Shown piece after piece: positions 11,149 through 21,442 of a stretch of DNA of 64,000 bases. Each line of letters starts with the position of its first letter. Positions within the stretch are counted from its first letter, which is position 1. The notes below the pieces were generated by a model. That model was given only the letters and a program-made list of their open reading frames with translations. It was not told the origin of the DNA and ran no database searches. A program made the translations under genes and the position numbers. Source of the stretch: Leucaena leucocephala (taxonomy: Eukaryota > Streptophyta > Magnoliopsida > Fabales > Fabaceae); contig CM073558.1 in NCBI GenBank assembly GCA_037074615.1, positions 12,462,001-12,526,000 of the forward strand, in the 5' to 3' direction.

Positions 11149-11867
11149 ATCCTCTCCGTCATCCAACGTTCATCATCTACCTGTTGCAGGTAAGTGGAAT
11201 ACTGGGAAAGATGGGTGAACTTTGCCAAGTATTCGTCAAAGGATTCTTTCTCTCCTTGTCTCAGCACAAGGAATTATGCTTCTTGTTCATCTCGTACAGA
11301 CTGGGGAATATACTTCTCATAAAACTGTTCAAGGAACACTTCCCATGTGATAGGAATGTGTCTGGCTTACAATACTAGCTCTATGTTCTTTCACCATCTG
11401 TCAGCATCCCTTTCTAGCTTGTAGATTGCCATCTATGGTTTACTGTCAGATGGATAACCCAGTACCTTAAAGATCTTCTTCAGTCTGCTGATCCAATCTT
11501 CCACTTTCTCTACATCGAACGTTCCCTCGAATATAGGAGGACTATGCTTACAGAACTTAGCCATCCATTGTTGAATACTAGTAGGATCTATTGTCTGTCT
11601 TGTCTGTCTTGGCAGTTCTGTTGTCTTTTGAACTATGTCTACTTCTGTATTAGCTGTACCAGCAGATTCTGGTTACTGTAAGTTCTCTATTGCTTCTACT
11701 ACAGCCGCTGTTATGGCATCATCTCTTTCCTGTTCACTCCTTGCTTGAGCAGCTCTTACTTCCTCTATCAGCTTCTACTGCTGTTCTAGCCATTCTAGAA
11801 TCAACTGATTAATGTCTCTGGTATTTTGGGGTTCACCTGCAGAATTAGCTCTTCTTGTTCTTGCCAT
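11149..11867 (-). pseudogene. gag: B1 gag, N-terminal part, degenerate
   Basis: The ATG at 11867 opens MARTRRANSAGEP, a basic start close to the B2 gag start (MVRMRRTVSSREP). Downstream text matches B2 gag along its length, including the block around 11160-11560 equivalent to the retrotransposon gag domain. Stops and frame changes interrupt it, and it is cut at 11149 by the inverted LTR fragment. The protein would form the virus-like particle shell. The zinc knuckle and all of pol are missing here. Confidence 0.8.
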
Positions 11868-12063
11868 TTTGTTTTACTATCGTAATAGGAAATTGGAAAG
11901 AAATACTATAATTAACATACTTTATATTTCATTCAAAACATAGCATACAACAAGTTTAACATCATCACATAAACTTTTCATAACATACACACATACATGT
12001 ACTAAGTCATTATTAGTCATAAGTACATAGATTATAACAATATTCATACATACATCTATTACA

Positions 12064-12869
12064 TTATGTTTTCTCATAGTGGATCCTAATGAACTCCCCT
12101 ATCATGTAGATCCAATCATGGATATCCTCAAAGGGTTTCTCTTCAAAGTACTGATATAGCCATTCTCTCCATGTTGCTGTAAGAGGCAAAATATCATCCA
12201 TGATATTAACCCAAGCTTGAGGGTAAGGGTATCTGGATCATATGCTCGATAGGCCTCTCTTACTCTTGCTATGAAATCTTTGTAAATTCTATAGTCTTGA
12301 TCCATATCTCTAATCACCATTCTTCCTATCTCATATAGCTGCTTTGCAAGTTCCACAGCTTTTCTGAAATGTTCTTCATCTATATCCTCACCAGGGGTTA
12401 ATTTAATTATCTGATGGTTACCCAGATATATATGTACCATTAACTTCTTGGTTCCACTTAGACCTGAAATATCTATAGGGTCTGGTCTCTGACTAGGTCT
12501 AGGTACATCAACTGGTTTAAGCACCTGACTCAGTCGAAGAACATCTACCTTATCTACCTGCCTAGGCACAGGGTCTGTTGCACCCCCAACATAAGAGTAA
12601 CCCACATCAGATTATTCCTCTTGAGGGTCTATCATCTCTCTATCATCATTATCCATTTTATTTGATCCGACTGAGGGGCTAACTAACTTGCCCAATTCTG
12701 ACTTACTATTAGAATCCCGGATGTTGATCACTGGGGGAATACCAAACTCCGAATTATGTATGAAAGCATCTATCTCTTTTGAGTTCTACTCTAATCTATT
12801 AGAACTATAGACTGTGGGTCTAGGGTCTCCCTGATTCACTATAGTCTCTGATGTTCTAGACTTAGTCAT
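12064..12869 (-). pseudogene. B1 pre-gag reading frame
   Basis: The frame starts at ATG 12869, seven nt after the acceptor motif TTACAG|G, and can be followed to a stop at 12064, upstream of gag. The N-terminus reads MTKSRTSETIVNQGDPRP. An in-frame stop at about codon 28 breaks it. A long open stretch (12102-12605) follows with a predicted helical segment (LAKQLYEIGRMVIRDMDQDY and on), and a one-base shift near TLTL hides the C-terminal W-NIMDDILPLT / FEEkP-DW motifs seen in B2. It has no zinc knuckle and no gag or pol motif. I do not recognise the family; its position resembles the extra ORF1 of Ogre elements. Confidence 0.72.
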
Positions 12870-12876
12870 TGGTATC

Positions 12877-14786
12877 CTGTAATAATTAACTTAAGGTCAA
12901 TTATGCATATCTTAACTTACATATCAGTTTATAAATAATCTAAACAGAGCATTTCCTAAGCCAGAATCATTTGCTCTGATACCAAAATGTTACATCCTTA
13001 CTTTTTACCTCAATTAAACTCTATTAGAGGTGATTGGAACCAATTACATGGTCATTTATTTTGAAAACATCCATTTCCAAAAGATTTGCTCTCAGGACTA
13101 TTCACTTTTACTATTCATTTGGTAATTCTAGAACTTGTACATTACTTTGAAAATTCATAATTAATTGTAGAAAAATCAAAATAATGTGGTTCAAATTTCT
13201 AATGAAATATATTTCATAAATCGTTGAGGGAAAAATATGAAATTGAGGTTCTCTTGTCCACACGAAATCAGTTTATTGGTTAAAATTCACTGTTGATTTG
13301 GTAAAATCTGGAAATTCCAGTTTCATTGCCTTAACTTTAAAAATTCATTTCTCTTTCGGTTACTTATCCAAATGAACTGTGATACCTATGGATTTGATCC
13401 TCTAGACGTCCTCTTTTAGCTCATAAAATTTCATAGAAAAATTCGTTTATTTGATATATAAAATCATCATGTGAACATTGCTATCTCTAATCATTTACTT
13501 TATCTCAATTCCAGATTTTAGTTCCAAATTTGGAAAATCATAACAATTCGGTTACTTATCCAATTAAGGCGTTCTTGGTGTCCATTCAAAGCTCTATATA
13601 TTAGCTACCCTCACGCCAAATTTCATATTAAAAATTGTTGATTTACATATCAAAATCATTATCACATCACCACAGCCTCACAACAGGGTTACAGAAACAT
13701 ACACCATGCATGCTAGCATATCATCCAATAGTGTCATGTAAGTCATATAACTTATTATACAAACTTAATAATCAATATTCACTCTTTTCCCTTGAGAGGA
13801 TCCAACACCTAAAACATAGTTATGCATGTGGAAGGAATGAGATTTCATGGAAATCTCAATAGCAAGTTACACAAACCATAATATCATGCGTGAATAATTG
13901 AATGCTTAACATGTTATCATGTGATGGGAGCTACTTTATAATAGTACATAAGCAAACTCTAACATGCATATTGTCATGACATAACTTGCAAGGAGTTGCA
14001 ATCATTCGTACTTCATCATAACATGATGACATAAGCTCAAGCTCAACCAAACATCATAATAAACAAGCAAGCAAAACAATTAAACAAACATGAGTTATAG
14101 TTAGGTATCCTTGCTACCTCTTAGCTATCTTGGTCAAGACCTTCTTGGGATGATTTACTTCCTTCACAAATGTCAAAACCTAGCCATTACAAAATAATAT
14201 CAAGTTACAACTCAACTTGAACACAAAACCAAGACTAGGTTTTCACTAGCTCCCTTTCTTTATCTACTTTATGTTTCTTACTTCCACCTTTCCAAAGTAA
14301 ATTCTCATGGTTCATTTCCACATAATTTTTCATGTAGAATCCAAATATGAAATCAGAATTTCCAAAATCAAAACATACCAATTGCTACAGTGCCAAACCG
14401 AAATGCATGCTCTTGTTTTCCAAAAATTCTCATTTTGATTCCAATGCTTCTAATACTTGTTCTCCTACTTTATCCCCACACAATTTTTCATTATAAACTC
14501 TTTGGAAGCATCAAAATCATGAAATTCCATCATATTAACAGTATCACATACAGTACCAGCAAGAACACAAAACCCTAAATCCAAACATACTTGAATTCCC
14601 AAGCTTATACCACTTGATTCTAGCTTGTTTAAGCTTGTCTAAACTATCCATAACATAAAACTCATATTTTAACCATATATGAGCAACACTTCCAGCAGCA
14701 ACCATAAGGGAAATATAGCACAAAAATCCCTTAAAACCATGAGCTAACCTACTAGAACAAAGCTCAAGATCAAGGGAGATGATTAC
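12877..14786 (-). other. Predicted leader intron of B1
   Basis: The donor AGCAAG|GTAATC (GT at 14786-14785) and acceptor ATTATTACAG|G (AG at 12878-12877) bound 1910 nt that include the PBS. A short uORF beginning at 14864 (MVNHKETLAK...) reaches the donor in phase 0. After splicing it would end at a TAA overlapping the pre-gag ATG. Confidence 0.58.
12973..12984 (-). other. Primer-binding site of B1
   Basis: TGGTATCAGAGC on the minus strand lies next to the B LTR end. It has the same tRNA-iMet specificity as family A. Confidence 0.92.
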
Positions 14787-15803
14787 CTTGCTTGTTACTT
14801 CACTTTGGTTGCTTCTTTCTTGGTTGAATGGAAATTTTGCAAGAGTTTCCTTATGGTTCACCATGCATGCCGAAGTGATCTGAATAGGGGGTATTTATAG
14901 AGAAATTTGGGTTGAAATGGATGGCCAAAATGGATGGCCGAAGAGATCCAAGGGCTCACATTTAATCTTGAATTTAACTTTTTCTAAAAATAATAATTAT
15001 GACATCATGTGGGATAGATCATGGGAGACCTAAGAGGGGTATGTGGCATGCTGTCCATGTAAGGAAACTTATGGAAAATTTCTAGTCCAATATAGTACCG
15101 ATCAGAGCAGTTTCACAACAACCTGACTGTTTTCTGTTCCTAATTTTTTTATAATATACCAGGATATGTATTCTATCCTGGAAATTAATGTATAGGCTTC
15201 TCATACCATTGAAAATATTATACTGAGTATTTATCTATCATCCATCCCTTGGAAAATGACCAAAATACCCTTAGTATCCTTTCTTGCACTGTACTAACCC
15301 TAAGGGCATAATTGTCATTTCACCCCTCTTTGTGCTGCCTTATGTCATATACTAGCTCTAACTAATCACATTTATACTATGTGACACATTTTTGACCTAT
15401 CTAGAATGACCAAAATGACCTCCATCCACTACTGGTACAATATGGGCATTTTTGTAATTTCACACTTTTTTCGACTGCTTTGGTCTCTGGCCCACATAAC
15501 TGTCCAGACACCTTAATGGGCTCATGATGGCACCATTTGGGCCTTATTATGGGCTTATTTCCTGTATTACCTTTATCGCCCAAATCACTTTACAACTCTC
15601 CCGATCCTATTTATCGGATATTTTATTTCACTATAAAATCCAGTATGGCTTCTACAGGGTTCCTTTTCTGATTCTATCAATTTTATAAATTCATATATTA
15701 AATATATGAATTTTCTATAAGGTCTCATCTGATTCTGAGATCTAAAAAATACTGTAATAATTTCTTCTGACTTTAGGAATTTATATCCATTAATCGGGAC
15801 CTT
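12988..15803 (-). mobile_element. B1 5' LTR, truncated at its U3 end
   Basis: The LTR starts at TGTTACATCC (12988) and matches the complete solo B LTR at 46639-49847. The TATA box is the complement of 14894-14899. At about 15803 it breaks into A-type internal sequence, so the first several hundred bases of U3 are missing. Confidence 0.88.
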
Positions 15804-16211
15804 AACTGTGAGGTCCTAATCATCTATTCAAGTACCTGAGTCATTTACTTGTTTCATTAAGGCTGCCACGCTACCCTCTTACTAGGGTATAGACACAACC
15901 TTTCTTTACTCTTTCTTACATAGGAATAGGGGAGTCACTTTACCTTTGAATATATGGCTACCTTACTAGGCCATATATTAGATCATTCTTAGGCAAGTCT
16001 CATTTTAACTTATTATTATTATGTTCAATAGGGACTAGCTGCACAAAGTCTTTCGTACTGCGGATCAACTCCTGATGATCATACGGAGGATCTCCTTCTG
16101 AACCTCTTCTTAAATTGATCTTTTGTATCTTAGCGCTTCATACTATTTAACTTGCCTACACTCTGTGCTAAACCTCTAACTGATAACCTTCAGTGAGGTC
16201 AGTATCTTTAG

Positions 16212-16433
16212 AGTCAATTAAGACCCATTCCTGTCTATACATCATAATCACATTAAAAAGGGAACATATTCACATACATGTTTGACTAACAATCATTTCA
16301 TTATATCACGCAAAACTTCATATTTCATGTCACCATAACATTTGTACATACATTACCCCTTATATATCAGTTGGCAGATCATTTTTCTAAATACTTACTT
16401 AACTCTATATGCCATGTAGGGGTATATGGCAAT
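16212..16433. other. About 220-bp insertion in an A internal copy
   Basis: Text between cagtgaggtcagtatcttta and acttactatcatctcatgcc is absent from A1 (about 6155-6180) and A2. I see no clear inverted repeats or target duplication and cannot classify it. Confidence 0.45.
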
Positions 16434-16858
16434 ACATGACTTACTATCATCTCATGCCAGTCCTCTAGAGTATATTAGGTTAATGCCCTATACGTTATGT
16501 CTATTTATCATCCTTGCTACGGCATTGAGGAATTGCAGATAAACTGACTATTCTTAATCTCTACTTTTGTCCATCCCTGGACCTAGACTGAGTAATTCAC
16601 TCTCCATAACTTTTTTCAGTCTAATATGGTCAATACTATCTGTCTTCAACTAAGAAGGCTAGGTTGACTAGGACCAGGAACATTACACCGATCTTTCTCT
16701 ATAAAGTCACATATTCCTGGACTTTGAGAATAGACAGGAACTGTCATAAACTCTGACTGGATGTCTGAATTAGGGGATTATGGTCTATTACTCATAATAA
16801 CTCTGTCCTCAAACTCTAGTGAAGGAGGAATAATGTCTGGTCTATCCATAATCCAGTA

Positions 16859-17224
16859 TTAGTACTCAGCTTCCTTAGCCATAATCTGTCCTTTCATAGG
16901 AGGGATAGAATTTACATCAGGGTTAGAGGGCACTCCAACATACTCATACTGTGTAGAGTCACTAGACTCAACATCAACTGGTGAATATTGGGCTTCAGGC
17001 TGAATCTCTACATGACCTCCAGACTGTAGATTCGAGTCTACAGAAATATCTATGGGACATCCTACTGTACACTTTCCTGACTGATCCCCTATACTTTCAT
17101 CTAAACTCTCTTCATTATGTAAGGGATTATCAGAGTTTAGATGTACACCGTGTCTATATATCACTACTAGCCTAGGGTATCCCTTATTAACTGAAGCCTC
17201 TAGCTTAACTTTATAAAATATCAT
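16859..17224 (-). CDS. Pre-gag reading frame of an A remnant
   Basis: This is the longest open version of the A-family pre-gag frame (121 residues). It starts MIFYKVKLEASVNKGYPRLV, shares VNKG-PR with A2 and VNQGDPRP with B1, and continues acidic and Asn/Asp/Ser-rich (ESLDESIGDQ, VESSDSTQYEY) to a stop at 16859. Beyond the stop, in-frame-like similarity to the EEAEYWYWI segment of other A copies suggests the ancestral frame was longer. No membrane segment or known domain is visible. The ATG sits just after a changed acceptor motif (TTGCAAAAG). Whether it makes protein is unknown. Confidence 0.5.
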   Translation of the reverse strand: MIFYKVKLEASVNKGYPRLVVIYRHGVHLNSDNPLHNEESLDESIGDQSGKCTVGCPIDISVDSNLQSGGHVEIQPEAQYSPVDVESSDSTQYEYVGVPSNPDVNSIPPMKGQIMAKEAEY

Positions 17225-17398
17225 ATATACTTTTGCAATATTTGCTTAATTAAGAAATGCTAGCTATCCCATAACATACCCTAACTTAACCAAATACTTA
17301 TTATTTAGGGTTAGGGTATGGGAATATTCTCATATCAGTCTATAAATAATCTATTCAGAGCATTTTGTAAGCCAGAATCCTTTGCTCTTCTACCAAAA

Positions 17399-18866
17399 TG
17401 TAATATCCTTACTTTCAAACGTCTTAGGGACTATTCAATAGCATTTAGAACCACTTACAAGACTTTGGAAGTCCATTAGCCAAATCTAGAATGTTACTCT
17501 TTCTTGGGTTACTGTTCATATGGTATTCCAGATTACACAATCAACTTCAAAAAATCATAATTAATTCTATAAAAAATGAAATGAAGTGATTCAAAAAGCT
17601 ACGTGAAGATAACATCTTGCAATTTAAGGGAAAAATCATTTCCAGACCAAATGATTAGTCAATTAATACAATTTATTCGTTGAAGTTACTATTCATTTGG
17701 TCAAAAACTCTAGAACCAGATTCTAGACCCTTAATTTAGAAATTCATTTGTCTTGATATACACATCCAAATGAAAGGTTCTACCTATACACTTAAAGCTC
17801 TGGATGTGTGCTATATGCTTGTAAAATTTCATGAAATAATTTCTTCATTTGCTAGGTCAAACTGAGCCACAACAAAATTGCTTTAGGACCTACATTTTTA
17901 CCATTTTAGTTTCCTTTCTTTCACTTTCAATAATTTTTCCAGCATGCATAAGCCATCAAATAAGCTTCTTAATATTCATATACATCATGTACATATGCTA
18001 TACCTTTTCCATCATTCTTTAGCTCTTCTCCATGTATACCTTTTCCAGCATGCTTGACCTAAATTGGTTGGTTATGGGAGAGTAAGATTATAGGGAATCC
18101 CAGTTGCAAACATTACCACTTAAATATGCAAGATGGATGCTAATTCATGATATGTAATTTCATTAAACTTTCTTTGATTAGTGACATGCTATCATGCTAT
18201 ATACTCTTACATAAAGTGCATGGCCATGGAAAACATGTTATTCGCAATACATTCAACATCATTTATCATGTCACAACATCATTCAAATATCATATTCATG
18301 TCAACACATAAGCATACCACATCAAGCACATAAAGAGGTACGTTCACTACCTTGTACTTAGGCTTTTCTCTTGATCTTTTCCACTTGTTCCCTAGCTTTC
18401 CAACCATAAAGCCTTTATGTCAATCACTTTCTAACATCTTCTTGGATGTTTCAAGGTCTTGAACACATTAATATTCATCACATAATTCATTAGGACTCAA
18501 GAACTCCAACCATGTTCAAGACTAACCTTGTTACACTCTTTATTATCATAACTTTCTCTAATCTTCACTAATCCACTTTGCTCTTGAATCAATTGATGTC
18601 TTAACTTTACCCTACACAATTTCATCTTTTGAATCCATTTATGAGCTTAGAATCATGAAATTCCAGCTCCTTCATGGCTTGCTATACATAACTATGCATA
18701 CAATTCTTTCAAAAAATCTCATTTTGATTATAATGCTTCCCATACTTGTTTCTCTACTTTACCCCACACAACTTTTCATTTTAAAACCATTGGAAGCATC
18801 AAAATCATGAAATTCCAATCATTGTTCATGCGAGTGAACAGTAACTGTGAGGAATTTCAAAAACTA
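17399..18866 (-). mobile_element. A LTR, truncated
   Basis: It starts at TGTAATATCC next to the mutated PBS and follows the A LTR with a deletion of about 100 bp near 18000. It ends at about 18866, before the leader and promoter part. Confidence 0.87.
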
Positions 18867-20265
18867 AAACTTAGTGAGAAAGTTAGTATCACTTAAGTTG
18901 GGATCTTAAGTGAACAAAGCAGTTCCCCTCCGTATGACTGATTCAATAGTTAAAGTAAGATTTAGATAAGGAATCTTAGGAAGAGAATGTTTAGAGAAAG
19001 ATATGTTGAAGTCGCGGTGAGGAAAGACCATTGGCTACGACAGAAGAACACAAAGCTATTTAGTCATGATGAGTAGATTGAGATAGTTATAATGAAAGTT
19101 CACATAGAACGTGAGTTGCGACTAGCCAATGCTCAAGTCACGATTGGGATACATAGAGACCATAAGCTATAGTGATAATGAGAATGAAGCCAGTAACCTC
19201 ACTGAAGTTTATTAGTTAGACGATTGATACAAGATGCCCCTAAGCAAGTTAGTACGATACGATGACATATGAAGATTAGTTTAAGAAGATGTTCATAAGT
19301 AGATCTTCCTTGTGATCACTAGGAGTATATCTACATTACAAAAGACTTTGTTCAGCTAGTCTTTCTTGAATAGAATAATCAAGAGTGACACTTGTTTAAG
19401 AATGATCCTAGCATATTGCCTAAGGTTAGAGATGTAATGGTTAATAGATAGAGAGCTAATATTCCCAAAATAGAAGAACCGCATCACAAAGAAAAAGTAA
19501 CCTAGCAAACCTAGGGTAGAGTACCCAAGAGAGTAGAAGTAATAGTAATAGATGATGAATGAGATATATGCAACTCAAGTTCGCCAAGATCAAGAAAAAA
19601 ATGGAAGAAAAAGACTAGAAAGAAATAATAGTCTAGTCAAGAATAGGCTGGGATTAATATATAAATAGAATAAGTTAAGAGATAGTAGATAAATACATAA
19701 GTTACTCTATAGAGATAGAGATTGATCTGCTCACCTAAAAAGTTTTGCTTGAATAATTTTATGAGAAGCATGCCTCTAAACTAAGTAGAGATGAGCATGA
19801 GGCTAAGTGTTAAAGCAGGGAAAAAGGAACCCTTTGATTAATACTTAGCTAAGTTCATCTACATGAATAGTGGGAGTTGAATGACTGAGAAGTTAATTCA
19901 CGGATTAATTACATGTTACAAAGAAATAATTTTTCTCACGTAGTTGTAGAAGTTCAATAGAGCTGTAGATGTATGCAAGATTAGAAAAATAAGTTTATGA
20001 TGTATAGAAAGAGAAAGGTAGCCACATTTTAAAAGATAAAGAGACTCCTCTATTTAAGAAAAAGTAATTATTCAGAGTCAGATAGAGTAGTGAAGGGTTA
20101 AGTCCATACCCTAGTAGGAGGATAATGTGGCATGGCAACCAAAGTTAGATGGGTAGTTATCTAGGTTCCTAAATAAATGATCAGGATCTAACAGATAATG
20201 TGATAAAGGAAAAAATGCATTAAAAGTTTACTTAGTTAATTTTTTAATTGCAGTGTATGTATTGT
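18867..20265 (+). mobile_element. Inverted A-like internal fragment, diverged
   Basis: On the plus strand this follows the A internal region from the equivalent of about 6160 down to 5350 of A1, for example aagactttgttcagctagtc at about 19341 and taagtccataccctagtagg at about 20100. It is more diverged than other copies. The first 150 bases (18867-19010) have no clear match. No gene seen. Confidence 0.65.
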
Positions 20266-20615
20266 CATATCCCTAATTTTATGTATTCAATATATCTATA
20301 TGTATTGAGCATATATGAATATTAATAAAAGAAAAGGTTACAATGTACTAGACAAAAAGGGACTAAAATGAAAATCTTGAAAGTTCCATAGCGCAAAATG
20401 GAGGAAGATACAAGTTTTTGGCCATTAAGTGTAATTATGAAAAGTTGTTAGACTAAAGTGTAATTTTTAAAAGTTCAAGGGTAAAATGGTAATTATGAGA
20501 AAGTTGGGTTAGAAAGGCCCAAAAATGCCCGAAAATAGTTTTGTCACAAATTTTACCAATAAATAGATAAAATTATTCTGATCAGTTTAACAAAACACGA
20601 AGTTTTGATTGAGGA
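20266..20615 (+). mobile_element. C-like LTR start fragment
   Basis: It begins TGTCATATCCCTAATTTTA and carries the U3 repeats (gtgtaattatgaaaagttg, aaggtaattatgagaaag type) seen at 51290-51480 and 53280-53480. It is cut by the CACTA-like fragment at 20616. Confidence 0.7.
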
Positions 20616-20806
20616 CACTGGTAGAAAATAGGCTTTATAAACCAGTTTAAAATAGGCTTATACACCGCACTAGGTCCAATGTAAAAATAGCCTGTGTAGA
20701 AAGTTTGATATTTTACACCGGTTATATACAACCGGTGTAGAAAATTAACTTTTTTAAACTGGTTATTCCATACAACCGGTTTAAAAAGTAATGTAAAATG
20801 AAACAT
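20616..20806. mobile_element. CACTA-type transposon end fragment
   Basis: The sequence CACTGGTAGAAAATAGGC resembles the terminal inverted repeat of plant CACTA (En/Spm) elements. It is followed by the short inverted subterminal motifs typical of them: TACACCGGTTATATACAACC then GGTGTA (20712-20737 region) and AAACTGGTTATTCCATACAA then CCGGTTT (20755-20783 region). The other end is not found, so it is a fragment. Confidence 0.6.
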
Positions 20807-21442
20807 CCTACATTTAACCCCTCATAGTACGTATTTAGAAGTGAATTTGATTAGCAAAAGCATTACATTAGCCCAAAAATTAAAATTTTAAAACTTACTT
20901 ATCGGGTACTATTTATTTGATGATTTTCAGATTTATAGTCCAACTTTAAAAATTCATAACTAATTGTAGAAAAATCATATGGAGGTTATCCAAGTTTTAA
21001 ATTGAAGCTCTTTCATAGTTCATTAGGGGAAAAATATAAATATGGACATTTACTTTGTTAATTGATACAGTTAAATCGTTACTTTTTACTGTTCCTATGG
21101 CAAATTCGGGAATTTTCAGATTCTATCTCTTAACTTTGGAAATTCATTTCTCGTGATATACACATCCAAATGAGGCATATTACATAGGAATTTAAAGATC
21201 TAGATATGTACTATGTGCTCATAAAGTTTTGAGGATTAATTCCTTCCTTTGCTAGGTCAAACTGAAGCCATAATAAAACTGCTTTAGGACCTACGTTTTA
21301 CCATTTTAGTTTCCTTTCTTTCAATTTCAATAATTGTTCCAGCATGCATAAACCAACTCTTTTGCCTTCCATGCATTAACATACATCATGGGGTTATGCC
21401 ATAATTCTTTCATATTTTTTTTTACATATAATGGATGTTACA
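20807..21442 (-). mobile_element. Old A-like LTR remnant, left of A2
   Basis: From about 20880 it follows the terminal part of the A LTR (7250-7745 equivalents) with many substitutions. It ends in TGTTACA, whose TTACA is the target duplication of A2. The matching right part is at 32456-32611. Confidence 0.72.
21438..21442. repeat. Target-site duplication of A2, left copy
   Basis: TTACA directly before the LTR start TGTAACATCC. The right copy is at 32451-32455. Confidence 0.88.

Larger units (their letters stand above)
15804..17398 (-). mobile_element. A-type internal fragment (PBS half)
   Basis: Collinear with about 5380-7124 of A1, but with an internal deletion near 15975 and an extra segment at about 16212-16433. 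The PBS (17384-17395) is mutated (gctcttctacca). It continues into an A LTR at 17399. Confidence 0.85.

Noticed and set aside
12102..12605. The 167-codon frame as a host gene
   Set aside because: It matches the B2 region at the same place between PBS and gag, so it belongs to the retrotransposon. Its C-terminus is frameshifted.
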